Source: Phoronis ovalis (taxonomy: Eukaryota; Phoronida; Phoronidae). From it: 40,241 nt of DNA. Of the stretch, positions 1 through 12,542 are shown piece after piece. The notes below the pieces were generated by a model. It worked only from the letters and a program-made list of their open reading frames with translations, was not told where the DNA came from and ran no database searches. How positions within the stretch are numbered: the stretch's first letter is position 1; each line of letters starts with the position of its first letter. Made by a program: the position numbers and the translations under genes. The stretch covers positions 1-40,241 of the forward strand of contig JAOXYB010081387.1 in NCBI GenBank assembly GCA_028565635.1, given 5' to 3'.

Positions 1-361
1 CCTTAAACATAACTACGTTGCTTACACCCACTCACAGTATTTACAAATAAAAAACTTGCGCTCATTTAAAAAACTTAAGCTACATTTGCCAAAAATTTCG
101 TTAATTGCTTATTTCTTCAAAACTACACGTCACAATTAAAAATCACATTACATGTTTTTCCTTTTCTACTTCATATTCCTATTGCCCACACTTTTTTCAT
201 GCTGGAACAGTTATTATTAGCTTAAAAAGGGAATTTCTTTAATATAAACAATATTGAAACAGTATCACGTGAAAGACCAATACAATGCTGTATATCCTAT
301 AGATAGGATAAACAGCAACAAGTCTTTTTTATGAGCCAATAGGTGAGTGACTGTTGCTTTG
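1..361. other. 3' flank of the left-most gene, nothing else seen
   Basis: AT-rich sequence downstream of the stop codon of the minus-strand gene at 362-3540. It probably contains that gene's 3' UTR, but I see no exact minus-strand AATAAA signal and no coding exon. Confidence 0.4.
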
Positions 362-3300
362 TCATTTATCACTCATATCATTAGAAGACTGTAAAGCATC
401 ATTTATACAACTAACAGGTTGGGAATAAATAGGGAATTTGAAACTGGTTATCTCACACTGTGATAAACAAACAAATTACCTCTTGATTACTGTAGCATTG
501 AGAATTAAAAAAAACAAAAACAGCAATGAATGACAAAACTACTTTACCCACTGTGTTGCACATGTTCTAATTGCCACAGTTGGCAGCTTTGTGCAGTGAT
601 GGAATTTTCTTCATTATCACAGTTTGTAAGTTCATTCGACATATGTCTTTTTATTGCTACAAAAACAAAGTGGACACTGATATTTAACACATAAAACATT
701 TCTCATCACCCATGGACATGAAAAAATCCGGGAGGTACTTGACAAAAATGTAAAAAAAAGTTGGCGGGGTAAAAAGTCCTGAGTAAATAAATTATATACT
801 TTGCAGCAAATAAATATGTAAAAAATTTTCATACCTGTCATAAATGCGTTTTCCAAGAAATACACCTTGTGATATATGAATATTTTTTTTGAAAATATAC
901 CCTGTGGTAAATATACAACAATAAAACTATACCATGTGGTAAAAAATAAAAGGTTTGAGAAGAGTGAAAAACATACCGTGCTAAATGCGGGAACTGAAAA
1001 AGAGGGGTCTAATGGTTGGCACAGATATAAAAAAGTATATAGTGACTTTGAATGACAGTACCCCCTTGGGAAAGAATGAATGCCATCTTGAGTATTAAGT
1101 TATATATTTTAAAAATTATCCTCAGAATTTAAGCATTAATCCATAATATATAATCAATTATAATTAAAATGCACCTCTCTACTCTTGAAATGATCTTAAA
1201 CAGGAAGCTATTAATGAGAAAAGACAGACAGAACTAGATTTAGTGTGCAAAGCTCCAGTACTAAGAAAGTACTCCAGTACTAAAAAATAATGTAACACAT
1301 TTGTTATGGTAATTTTAATGATGATTAACAAATCAATAAATTTACCATAAAAAAATAGTTAATTATTCAAAAAATGGCATCATACCTTTAGTGTTTTGTT
1401 TTCTCTTTCTACCCGGTGTGGTAGTTACCACCATTTCTGATGCCACGACTTCAGGTACATTAGACTGATTAACTTGTATAACATCATCTTGCACACCAGG
1501 TGGCATATTTATACCATCAATTATGTTACCTGTTTAAATAGTATAACCATGAATGTACTTCATTGAACAGTCTTCAGAATTATTGCATTTGTAACAAGTG
1601 CATTGCTATTTCATAAATTTCATTGTAATAACTAAGTCTCATTAAATAATCTCCATAATTACTACAAAGGTTCAGGATATGTATTAGCGAAATTGCAGTA
1701 TTATGAAATCGACTCAAGACTTGTCTCAAACTTCTCTCAGAATACTATACAATGAAAATATCTGAGGTTTGAGGTTAAACACATATTATATATAATTACT
1801 ATACATTTTGAATACCAATTCAACTACTTTAAGCAACAAACAAACAACCCTACTATGGCTTGCATGTGGCAGAGGTGTCCAGGGGATGTGTTTCTTAAGT
1901 GTATGGAGCTGGTGGGGATGTGCCCCTGGCTCGGGTACTTTTTTAGATGTATTTTAGGGCACCTTGTATGTCGCTGTAGTATATTTTGGGAGTAACTTAA
2001 CGTTTGAGGTCTAGGTATGAATTCCTTTGGGAAGATGTAACTTGGGTCTCCTATTCACAGAAAGTAGTGTACAATATATCATAAAACAAATAATCATATT
2101 TTTAACATTAAAAAACATTGAAATTTCAGGGTATATTTTTGAATTTTTGAGGTAATGTGGGCGTTCAAAACAAGGCCTTAATAAATCTATTCATTGCTGC
2201 TAAATTATACTTTAAATAACAACTTCATTTTAAAATGTAGACCAATAAAACTATATTGTAATCCTGCTAAAGGTGCGCAATTTTAGCAATTTTTTGTTTA
2301 TATTTGTTTTTCTGAAGACTGGTATTTTTATTATGTACACAGAGTGATATCCAGAATCATCCTTTTTGTGTACACTTCTGCCTATTGGGCAACTCAGTTT
2401 TCTCCCTTCACCTAAATGTGACATTAAATTCATAAAACTAGTATCATCAGACAAATGCTAGCTACATCGCTTAGAGCTATCAGAGACATCAAGCGGGAGG
2501 CCAGGGAACCAGTATAGAGGTCAAATATACACAGAACACCAGACATCGCAGGGATCTGAGAGGAATGTAAATATAATGGATGGAGGATCACTTCTTCAGG
2601 GGGATTGGTTGCCTGCATTTTGATGTTTATTTAAGTTTGTTCTAGTGTCAGAACGAGGCGCCAGGTTTATCACACAGAGGTCCATAACCATACAGCTCTG
2701 TTGGACGTTTACCACAGCGTATCTTTTCAAAAAATACCTATTTACTACTAAATGCATTTACGACGTATATGATAAGTTAAGGTCTGTAAATTTTCACATA
2801 TCTATCTACTATACATACAGGGTATATCATTTACAAGTAAATTTACAGCAGGTTACTATTTTGGAAGAACTATTTACAACAGGCCGGGTATATTTTATGT
2901 TTTACGTATTTAATTTCCTACAGGGTATATTTTGGTGACCATTATTTACCACACGGTCAGGTTTTTCTTATGCTGGGCTGCACACCTCTACCAACATTTT
3001 TGATGATAACCCCCACAGCCAAGACTTAATACCGCAGGCAAATCCAGTGCAGGTTAGTGTAGCCAGGACTAGATAATCTATATATATATATACAGTATTT
3101 CCCTTTCATGAATGCTATACTAACCATCCTGACTTCGTACTTCTCGTCGTAACAAGACTACATTAACCTCTCCACCATTCACTAAAAGTTCACACACTGT
3201 GGAGCTGTCGTCATCGCTTTCGCATAATGATGACCTGTATCAAAGTATAAAAATAGAATTTAAGTTGTATCGAGACCGTTTTCATAGTTCATTTGCTGTT

Positions 3301-3540
3301 GGAAAATGATACTTTATCTTCTGTGTCAAATAATACAATTACATGACATGAATATCCAGGTAATAGATTATTTACGACACATACTCAAGAGACGAAATAG
3401 TCATGCAAAAAAACAATTCTGCTGCAAAGTCCCGTTTCAGAAATCTGTCTGTGCGTCTAAACTAGCAGACGGAACCAGTTCAATGAACGATTTAAGGCGA
3501 ACTAGTTAAGCCGAGTGACAAAAAATACCTACTCTGCCAT
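362..3540 (-). CDS. uncharacterised 139-residue protein, five exons
   Basis: I do not recognise this protein. Exons on the minus strand are 3540-3533, 3234-3125, 1529-1386, 656-548 and 410-362. They join in one frame through four GT-AG introns to give 139 residues and a stop. The first exon holds only MAE (ATGGCAGA, donor gtaggt). An acidic serine-rich stretch follows (about residues 4-12), then a hydrophobic segment with NGGEVNVVLLRREV (about 19-32), a Gln/Asn/Val-rich middle, and a basic GRKRK patch near residues 80-84 that could be a nuclear localisation signal. The tail is polar. There are no signal peptide, membrane segments or zinc-finger cysteine pairs. Consistent phase across five exons argues for a real gene; the last two exons rest on splice signals and reading frame alone. 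The gene starts 1.2 kb downstream of SF3B6 on the same strand. A small nuclear protein is a guess. Confidence 0.6.
690..990. repeat. degenerate minisatellite, roughly 32-36 bp period
   Basis: Recurrent ATACC(C)TGTGGTAAA-type units lie at about 865-990 in the third and fourth introns' neighbourhood of the left-most gene. Related units in opposite orientation occur at 2700-2970. The copies are too diverged for exact boundaries. A short exon of the host gene (656-548) lies just outside. Confidence 0.4.
2700..2970. repeat. degenerate minisatellite, 31-33 bp period
   Basis: Units beginning CAGG(G)TATAT or CAGGTTACTAT and ending in ATTTAC(A/C) recur about every 31-33 bases: roughly 2816, 2847, 2879 and 2921. 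The block lies in the second intron of the left-most gene. Its reverse complement resembles the block at 865-990, so the two flank about 1.7 kb as a loose inverted pair. Confidence 0.5.
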
Positions 3541-4707
3541 AATTAAATGCACTGTTCATTAAATTTCCATTCAAATTCCAAAAAAGCTCCAATTTGCTCA
3601 GTGGTCTTAAAATGAACCTGACCGTCGTTCACCGGAAGCATAGTTATATCGTCAGCGGAGGCATAATTAATCGGCTTTGATTGGAGTAAATTCTTTAACA
3701 GTGTTCCTAGTGGTCAATATTAAAATTAAACCGGTTTCAAGTCCGACGAAGTATATCGCGAAATCTCATCCTTGCAAAGACAATAATGGATCATTAAATA
3801 GATTTTCAAAAGTTGTATTTATTTTATAATACATGTTTACATTGACAGCGCATTTCTTAAAATAAACTTAACTTACAATCATACATGTTGATACGGTGGT
3901 CAAACTCCAGAGAATATGAAACTAGTACCCATGCTCGTGAACTGTTTTTTTTTTCGTTTTTACATTTCGATTCCTTTTACCTGACCGGAAGCAATTTTAG
4001 ATACCCTTAGTAAGTTATGAAAAATTCTAGAAATTAAAGGTAATCTGTTATAAACATTTGGAACAAAATTTTAGTTGGGCCGACCTTTAATCAAGTTCCC
4101 AGTAAAAGAATCACCCTAAATGCATAGTTTTATATTTATTTTTTATTAAATTAAAGAAGGTACACATTTTGTAATTTGGATAAAAAAAATTAACGCATCT
4201 ACACAATTCATGTCAACACGCTTTGTTATTAAAAAAACCTTCACAAATGTGTGTACCAGACATTGATTTGAGTCCGACCCCCTATGGGTATGCTGACAAT
4301 GCTGACAACTGGTGAATACTATTATTGGATAGAACAGGGATACAAAATTAGAGGAATACAAAAAAATCTATAAAAAAATATTGAATGAAGTTGCTTAAAC
4401 TGAAATGACTTGGAAACATGACTCAGTATTAAAATGTATTCCATTCACAGTCAGCTAGCAATATGCTATCTGTCAGTAGCAACAAATGCAAGTCCAACAA
4501 GAAGGCATTGTTTAAATTAATCCCAAAACTTAACTTGTGTTATATCCAATATAGCTGTGTTAAATAACAGAGTTTTTTTTCTTCAACTTCCACCACTTAA
4601 AAGTGATACACAAACTATTTTGTATTACTGCCTTTGTTACAACAAAAGAGCAGCAAGAACATTTATGATATATTGTACAATATATTGTTTGTAGTTTTTA
4701 TAAGAAA
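3541..4707. other. intergenic, no gene seen
   Basis: Spacer between the 5' end of the left-most gene and the stop codon of SF3B6. It is AT-rich; short ORFs here have no coding character. It should hold the promoter of the left-most gene and the 3' UTR of SF3B6. Confidence 0.5.
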
Positions 4708-6423
4708 CTATTTTTTATGGTCTGGTGTACTAAGTCCATATTTTGCTTTCATTTTATCCAACTCTTCCTGTTTCTTCTCTGTGTCAAGTTTCTTGAATGC
4801 CTATTAGATATATATATAAAATAACATTACTTAAAGTTGCTGTCACAGGTTCTTATGTGATGATTTCAAAAAATATTACTAAGCTACTGCAATATTGCAA
4901 CCTCTTCCTATGAATTATCAGGTGGTTATGACGATCAACTATGTTCATTTTAATATCAGTTATACGTCTAGTTGGAATTGGTTTAAAACTGTTTGTTCTT
5001 CTTGGTACAAGCCAACCATAAAGATAGCACGGAGGTTCAACTGCTTTAAGGGATTTACACAGGGGGTAAATCTAGCAGTTTGACAACAACCACTTGGAAA
5101 TAACAAAATAATCTTTTTTGCTTGGTTACTAATACATGTATTCTTTACAAACATTCTACTGCCATATTACAATACATACCTTATTTGATTGATAGTATAA
5201 AACAACCAGGTATCTGTTACACACATTGAATCCAGATAAATGATCACAAGCATTTTTAGCATCGAATATATCTTCATAAACAACAAATGCTGTGCCTTTA
5301 GTTTCTGCAGTGGTCCCCCTAAAACAAATTACCAAAAATGTACATTAGCTTTTGTAACTTTTTCAAAAAGCGCTCAGAATGCAAGGAAATAATTACTAGG
5401 AATAAGACAACTGAATAATAACTTCCTTCGAAATTCTTGGTAATTAACTGAGAACAGACAATACGTATTGTACTGTACAATAAAAGCAGTATAAAATAAA
5501 AAATAAGTTAGCTAAAATACAATTACTAGTACCGTACAATGAAAAAGATTTTTAAACAAAGCAGTATAAAATAAAATGAGATCACTAATATACATTTTAC
5601 AAGTACCATACAATAAAAAAAGATTTAAAAAAACAGCATAAAATAAGTTACTTACACTCTGATTTGTCTTATGGCCCCATATTTTCCAAAAATATCATAC
5701 ATTTCTTCTGCTGTGATTTTATATGGGAGATTCCTTACATATAATATTCTGTTGACTTCTGGCGGAAGCCGCACCTATAATAATTAACAAATTTTAGACT
5801 CAAATGCCAAAAATAAGTAACTAAAAATATTATTATTATATTATATATATATTATATATATATATATATTATAGAGCTGCTTTGTAAATTCAGTTAGTTA
5901 CTGTACTTGATCTGAAATTAAAGCTTCAAACTGAAGCAATGCATACAGATGATATAATACTAATAGCTAATATTTAACATGTAGCTGCGCCAATTATTAG
6001 ATTTAGGCTCGATATATAAATTATAATATATATCATATTTATATATGGCTCTAATGTTTTTTTAATGGACCTAAGTCAAAACTACACACCCTAACGTCTG
6101 TTATGGTTACACAAGAAAGCACTAATCATGCCTAAGATCTAGGAACATGCTATATTAATCTGTTATATATTGTCATCTTGTTATTTTTGGATTCGAACCT
6201 TTTATTCCTCGACTGCTTGAGGCTTGACCTTCCATTCAAAACGGTATTTTACCGGTTGTAATATATCCAGAACTTACGTTAAAACTAGCATTTAAGTATC
6301 CCATCGTAAGCCCGATTTATTCCTTCGTATGACTGTTCTAGATACTTGCAAATTAAGAGGTTTTATGTCGCAACATTACCCAAAATATGAAGTACTTACG
6401 TTACTCTTTCTACTCATCGCCAT
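4708..6423 (-). CDS. SF3B6: splicing factor 3B subunit 6 (p14, SF3b14a)
   Basis: SF3b subunit of the U2 snRNP that contacts the branch-point adenosine and SF3B1 in the early spliceosome. Minus-strand exons: 6423-6400, 5774-5656, 5318-5180, 4800-4708. They give 124 residues against 125 in human. The start ATG follows GCAAG and encodes MAMSRKSN, with the MAM of vertebrate orthologues. There is one RRM: RNP2 ILYVRNL at 18-24 and RNP1 KGTAFVVY at 55-62. Tyr20 corresponds to human Tyr22, which crosslinks to the branch adenosine. The conserved core ([17 protein letters not shown], then [15 protein letters not shown] and [10 protein letters not shown]) is intact. The C-terminus ends [11 protein letters not shown]. 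All introns are GT-AG and phases agree. Single complete copy, no damage seen. Confidence 0.97.
5034..5092. repeat. short hairpin in the third SF3B6 intron
   Basis: Arms AACTGCT (5039-5045) and AGCAGTT (5074-5080) enclose a second perfect pair, GATTTAC/GTAAATC, around CCCCTGT read on the minus strand. Outer GGTT/AACC adds a few pairs. I found no H box (ANANNA) or ACA box in register, so it is not called a snoRNA. Confidence 0.4.
5826..5872. repeat. (TA)n/(TAT)n microsatellite
   Basis: Run of TATTAT and TATATA units in the first SF3B6 intron. A second AT-alternating patch lies at about 6013-6046. Low complexity only. Confidence 0.7.
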
Positions 6424-7379
6424 CTTGCTGATTTTGTTGTCTCGTAAAATGACTTGGAGATCTCGCCTTTATTTATGAGTTATATTCTGTTTTTTAGCCT
6501 CAGTTTACAGTCTATTCCAAAATATAACACAACAAATAATAAATAAAACATTTTAAAAGACCTGTATAGTATACTGCAGGATTGTGAAGTGCTTGGTATT
6601 TAAAGCAAGTACAAAATCAAATAAAGTATTCGAGGCTTATAGTGATGTCATATGAATGTACATCCCAAGTAAGGGACGTGTGTGAAGATTCGTCATCAAT
6701 TTCAAAAACAAAAGGTTATAACTTGGAAATTTCAAGATAATTTAGTGTACAGAAATGGATTCCAACAAACAGACAAATTCACCAGGAATAGGTAAAAGTT
6801 TTGGAACATTCTATCTGTAAAAGTCTTTGAGAAATTCTGGTAATATTTGGCTGATAGGAAGTAAACAATCAAGTGGGTTGACAATAAAATTGACATATTT
6901 TTCAAAATAAACAGCTGTGCCGTCGAACCTAAAGGTGTTATTGCCCCGGTTATTGCACTGTAGCAATTGCGTTTTCAATTCTAATTATTTTCCCCAATCC
7001 ACTCTTTGTAATTAATTGCTCATGTAGTTTATCAGCGACGATTTGTGCATTAAAAGTGACATGGATAATGTTTTGTAAAAATCATCACAATTGAATCATG
7101 ATCACAATTTATTCAAATAATGTTTGATGACATAGTCGAATCTGATAGTATGTAAAAGTATGACAACAGTAGATCTCGATAGGATTAATCCTGAACTACA
7201 CTTGCATTGTAAGTTTGTGCATGGAATGCAATAAAAAAGTAGAATATAAACATAACTGTACATTTTAATTTATTACACTAAACGTTTGTTGACAAATTAT
7301 ATGAGATATAATGTAACTGCTTTTTTACACAAAAAATAGTCCTTGTTACAAACGATTAGATTGGAGTACTGGGAGTGAT

Positions 7380-7565
7380 GGTCAAAAGATTGTCTCTAAT
7401 TTTAACAATTGTGCACGTATACTGCCACCTTCTGAATAAATATAGCACTATCAATTTCAAGTAGTTCCTTGAACGTATCTGACCATAATGGGACGACGAC
7501 AAAAGTAACCAGGCAGAGTATGTCTTCTGTAACATTACAGTATGCACAAGTTCTGTTCTCAAGTG
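7380..7565 (-). pseudogene. possible decayed non-LTR retrotransposon tail
   Basis: In one minus-strand frame the translation reads ENRTCAYCNVTEDI and, further on, PLWSDTFKELLEID. This resembles the C-terminal tail after LINE reverse transcriptases (R-x-C-x-x-C, then E-D, then a W/Y and an R/K-rich helix). The expected histidine and last cysteine are missing and flanking frames are broken, so it could also be chance. No poly(A) tail or target duplication seen. Confidence 0.22.
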
Positions 7566-8032
7566 TATTTTTTGTGCACTTTATGCCTGCCGGTGTTTCT
7601 TAATATTTAATAATCCAAATAACTGACTAGTTAAATTAATTAACAATATCTAAAGTATTTACAAAAAAACAATGTACCGTACTAGTTACATATTTACATG
7701 TATTTATGTATTTGCCCCCTGAGGCAGCATTGAACCAATTGTAACCAAAACTATAATTATTTATATGTTACATGCAAACTAATATAAAGGTTTCTATGTC
7801 GCCAACACCTTGATAAAACTAAGCCTTACCCAGCTGTAGTCTATTCAAGAGTGACTACATTTGCAGCCCAATTCAATTTTCCTAGACTGTAGTCATGTCA
7901 ATGTGTATGCATTGCTATGTAACTGGTTGGAAGGTGCTCTAGATAATTTGAGCCAGTACTTTCTAATCCTAATGACAAAAGAGGTTCTCTTTCTTCCCAA
8001 TTTCACCAGAAGTGTTATCAATTTCATCAGAA

Positions 8033-8244
8033 GTTGCCAGGAACTTGTACAGATTTCCGGAGACTCGGACCTGCTGTTCGACAAGTGATTCCGGAAATCT
8101 GTACGAGTTCCTGGCAACTTGTGCGAGTGTCTATGGTTCAAGTAGTAGGAATTTCGGTACGAAACCCGGGAAAAAGAGTTCGAATGGTAGGAAGCAGGTG
8201 CTAGAGTACGGATTGACGGTTTGAGTCTACGCTGGTTAGGTAGG
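8033..8244. mobile_element. rearranged copy of a foldback MITE
   Basis: Positions 8091-8244 match the right two thirds of the element at 11688-11937, including the end motif GAGTCTACGCTGGTTA(G/C)GTAGG. The left end is not the usual terminal repeat: 8033-8060 is an inverted copy of internal sequence 8091-8118 (GTTGCCAGGAAC against GTTCCTGGCAAC). The copy therefore seems to have lost its left end and gained an internal hairpin. Short ORFs across it are by-products. Confidence 0.65.
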
Positions 8245-9271
8245 CCTAGTTATTAAACATGCAGTCTATTTTACTGGATCATTTTCTACTCAGCTACATC
8301 TTGCAATTTATAAAAATAATGTTTTCTATAATTTAAGACTTCTATGTAAAAAAAACAAACTATAAAAGTTAAAGGAGAATGTGAATGTGAAACAGTTAAG
8401 ATAAAACTTAAGACGATAATATCTAATACACAATATCGCACCTGTAATAAACATAATTCATCCTTTATTTTTCCATTTCATATTGTTGATACTCATTTTT
8501 TGTACTGATTATCTGGAGCTCTAGGTAAAATACTAACCAAAATGTTTGGTAGAGTTGTGTGGTGGATCTAAAAACTTGACTTGGTATAATATTTTTTGGC
8601 TGCAGATTGCTTTAGATATTTTTATCAAAATATTGGCTAAATATTTTGGCCATGTTAACACAGATTTGTGAATTGTCAAATATATTTGAGGTTTATGGAC
8701 CTGTTCGATGAAAAAACAGATCCTATTAGCTGGCTTGGTAAAAATGCATCCGATACCACCACATATCCTTATAAAGCCAAGTCTGAGTGCCCCCTGGTAG
8801 TTTGTCCCCCTGAAATGGAAATCTTGGACATGTTTAGGGGGGGTTGGTAACCCAAAATAAGTAGTCCTTAAAGTTTATTGGGTTATCTTTTATAGCAATA
8901 TGCTGTACTTCATTGCAGTGTACTGACTAGTCTGTACATGTCTTATCTATAAAGTACATAGTTCATCTTATGTTCACACTAGTGTCTCCTAGCTGTTTAT
9001 TACCAATAGGTTAAAATACAGGTGATAATGTGTCACATGTGTTGAACAGGAACACCCTACTAGGCAGTTCATTTTGATTACTATAAAGGAAGATGAAAAA
9101 GAGCTTTGAAGATTAAAAACTTGAACAACTTGCCATTTACCACTGATGTACTGATAGCTGAAGAACTTAACTTGCTATCTACTGATAGGCAAATTGGCAA
9201 TTTTTCTGTACTAAAGAAGAGTTAAATCATTTGGAATATACATAAATTTAATACTATATTTATCAGATAAA

Positions 9272-9667
9272 ATGTTTTTGCGAAGAAAAAGTAGTGACAA
9301 TTCTTTAAATTCACAGTCTAAAACATCTTTCTTTAGAAGATCCAGTAGCCAAACGGAAAAAAATAAATCAGACATTATAGATGATAAAGAAGAAGCACCA
9401 AAATTAAAACGACAGACATCGAAACATAACTGGGAGAGTATAGACAATAACTCAAATGAAATAGACAATCTAGTAACAGAATACCAACCGAAGATAAGCA
9501 GTGTTCAAAATTACCGCTCATTTCTCAAAACTGTACATATGTCTTCAAGCTGCTCAGATGATGATGATAGAGAACACGAACATGAAGTTAATACAGATAA
9601 GCTGGATATGGAAGGCGTCGTAAAGCCAACAGGTGGTTATAAAATACTGTCCCGCTTTCTCCATTAA
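9272..9667 (+). CDS. probable alternative 5' exon of the TPD52-family gene
   Basis: An open frame from ATG 9272 encodes 131 residues if read to its own stop at 9665-9667: basic, serine-rich (MFLRRKSS, RRSSSQ), then acidic (SCSDDDDREHEHE). A donor CAG|gtggtt at 9632/9633 leaves one base. Joined to the exon at 12543, that base completes GAT and runs straight into the ATG of the short form (PT-DRN-MVELQQ). The long isoform would then be 333 residues, or 343 with the microexon. The phase match has a one in three chance of being accidental. Family members in other animals do have alternative N-termini, which fits. The alternative is a small intronless gene ending GGYKILSRFLH. Low-complexity charged sequence suggests a disordered, phosphorylatable extension. 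I recognise no domain. Confidence 0.55.
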   Translation: MFLRRKSSDNSLNSQSKTSFFRRSSSQTEKNKSDIIDDKEEAPKLKRQTSKHNWESIDNNSNEIDNLVTEYQPKISSVQNYRSFLKTVHMSSSCSDDDDREHEHEVNTDKLDMEGVVKPTGGYKILSRFLH

Positions 9668-11687
9668 ATATAATACTCATTTAACAGGGACTTGATAATT
9701 ATTACAGTGTGAGCATAAAACTTACTAAGCCATATGTTGGCAATTCTTACATTGTGCTGGAATACTTATAGTATTGTGGCACTGTATGTGTGAACTGCGT
9801 GTATTAAAAATTGTTGCTTAGAATTTCAAGTTGTTTGGTTTCAGAGTACTCACAATGAGAGCGTTATATAGTGTTTCATCCAGATTCGTTCCTTCTTCAC
9901 GTGCATGTGCTCACCACGTTATTGCTCTGGGTTGCTTTTGTTGATTAAGATATTGTGGAAATGATGGACAGGGCTATTTGGCTAATGAAATTGCTTTTAG
10001 AATTGATTAGTTCTTGATGTACAATTTATTATATGGCCACCAGCCACAGTTGAGTACAGCTTAAGCATCTAATGTGATAAAAATTAAACAAATGTGTACT
10101 TTGGCCTTGTGACAACCCCCAAGGACAAAATGTACATAAATATTAGTGTTAGTTTAATTTAGTGGCTAGGTAAATCAGTGTTTTTCAAACTTGTTTGCAA
10201 AATAATTTGTCAACTATTATATTAATATTATATAAATTTTAGAATGTTTGTATCATAAAACTATAAATTTGGACAGACTAATTATTATTAATACATTAGT
10301 TTTGGGACCTAAGATACATTGTGACACTGCTATTTGACTAAATTGCCTCAATATTTTCATAACACATATAAAAGTATACATTTTTGGAAAGGTTGTAATT
10401 TAAAGTTTATAGACGAAAGGTTATATAATCTGATAAGTAGCCTTTTTTTGAAAAAATAAATTAAAAATTTTTAAAAATATATAAGTGAAAAATTTTTCCA
10501 CGTACGGATTTAAAACTTTGTTGAAATTAATTTTGCTATTCTACAAAATCATATCTGAGGTTTTTAAAATTGTGAAGTTCCAAAGTTTAAAGGTTACAAT
10601 TTAGCTTATTATGAGTGGACACCTAAATTTCAAAAAATCATAACTTCTGAACAATTTAAAGGTAAAATTTAAACTCTGAGATATAGTTTTTTATTTATAT
10701 ATGTAAAGCTCAATTATAAAATGTTGTTGTAAGTGCAGAGTTCTTTTTCTTGTATTTTTTAGAAATGATTAAAAGCATGTTCCTCAAAATGGCTTGCTTT
10801 CCATCATGTGATCAAATTCAAACTATGGTTGGAAAATTTTAGAGTATTCTTTTAAAATGTATACCGGTACTTTTATATGTCTGTCTGTTCATTTAATGGT
10901 TATAAACAAGACGGGTTGGAATATATGTAATCTGGGTATATCTTGAGAATTTAGACTGCTACTTTCTACAGTATGCAATGGGAAATTTGACGTCATCCGC
11001 GGATTGTAGCATTCTGAACATTTATGTGACTAGACTAGTCGTATCAAAATTGTTATTTTTCCCCAAAGTGGAACATGTCTTTTGAAATGCAAACAACAGC
11101 AAAAATAAAAATGGTAACATGGTCTTTTAAGAGCTCTTAGATTTGAATTTGCTGAATTTTATTTTTTTAAACAATTCTTGTTCGCTTACGAGGAAAAGTT
11201 AGACAGTAAGGTCGATTTTGTTTTGTAATCAAATGATGTCCTTGGCAATAAAAATTCTGCTAACTGTAAAGAAATTTACCAACTGGATTGCAAGTTGAAA
11301 ATTAAAAGCTATTCAAAGGCAAAAGTTAGAACATTTATGCTCTGCCTGGATCATTTATGCAGTTATATTAATACTATGTAAATATTTTGTGTGGCATAGT
11401 TAACAACTAAAAATTATGTGGGTTACATGTAATTTCCTTGTATTTAAAATGTAGTGAATAGAATGTTATATTGATTCTTATTCATCAAAAGAATCTACTA
11501 ATAGCTGTGCTATAATGAAAGTATGTCAAAAGTATAATGAAAGTATGCCATTACAAAAAGTAATTTTTTAAAAATTTTATGAGGGGTGCATAAATATATT
11601 ATAAATTTCTAAAAAAAAGAGTTTGTGAACTTTGAGTAACTACAAAAATCTGAACAGAAGTGTTTAACAGAGTATTTGAATTATAGT

Positions 11688-11937
11688 CCTACGTAACCAG
11701 CGTAGACTCGAACCGTCAATCTACACTTGCGTAAATTTCTGTAGACTCCAACACTTGTCGACAGCAGGTCCGAGTCTCCGGAAATCTGTACGAGTTCCTG
11801 GCAACTTGTGCGAGTCTACGGAAACGACGGTTTGAGTAACAGGAATTTCTGTGCGAAACCCGGAGTAAGGGTTCGAATGGTAGGAAACAGGTGCGTGAGT
11901 GTGGATTGATGGTTCGAGTCTACGCTGGTTACGTAGG
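11688..11937. mobile_element. foldback MITE with 27-bp terminal inverted repeats
   Basis: A 250-bp element starts CCTACGTAACCAGCG and ends CGCTGGTTACGTAGG. The first 27 bases are a perfect inverted repeat of the last 27 and similarity continues inward. It is non-coding, in the intron between the two alternative 5' exons of the TPD52-family gene. A clean target-site duplication is not visible; GAATTA occurs on both sides but offset. The transposase family cannot be assigned from this copy. Confidence 0.75.
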
Positions 11938-12542
11938 CCTGAATTAGTGTAAAATCATATGATAGGTATGATGTTACAAAAAAGAAGTTACATTGGACTG
12001 TTTGCTTTATGTTCTTGAAACGTATTTCTTGAAAAAAACGTTTCAAATAATTGAACTATGATATGATGGGATGTTTGACATTTGGAAAATTTTAAAAGCT
12101 GGAATTTTAGAACTGTATAAATTTTCAGATTTTAAAGGTCACATTGATATACCTGAATGGCTGAACTATTTTTAATTGAATACTTAAGTGATTTTAATTT
12201 ATTTATAAACCAAAAACCAAAAAAATTTAATTATATTTTATGCAGTCCCATAGTTTTCATTGCTTTTCAAAACACGCCTTTAAATATTAAAAAATGTTTA
12301 GTATGTACTATAACTCATTTAAATCTTTAGTTTAAAATTAGTAGTTACTCTGTTGTAATGAGCTAATGTTTGTTTCATTGTTGGCCACAATTATTTAAGT
12401 ATGTGTATAAAATTTTAGGATAATAATAACTCGAGCATAGAGGGACTTCTTAGCATTTTATTGATTTTCTGCTGGTTTATACCAATATTCTCTATGTGTA
12501 TATGTTATTACTGAATCATTGTAAATCTTCTGCCTTCACCAG

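Larger units (their letters stand above)
6424..9271. other. intergenic between SF3B6 and the TPD52-family gene
   Basis: The divergent promoters of SF3B6 (left end) and the long TPD52 transcript (right end) should lie here. Two things stand out, listed separately: a weak LINE-like fragment at 7380-7565 and a foldback element at 8033-8244. The rest is AT-rich, with no supported gene. Confidence 0.5.

Noticed and set aside
632-700. Minus-strand frame with CPLCFCSN, resembling a zinc-binding motif
   Set aside because: The frame stops after a few codons, and the exon chosen (from 656) uses the adjacent TTTTTGTAG acceptor in another frame.
6182-6206. GGTTCGAATCC on the minus strand in the first SF3B6 intron, like a tRNA T-arm
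   Set aside because: No A box, anticodon arm or pairing acceptor stem around it.
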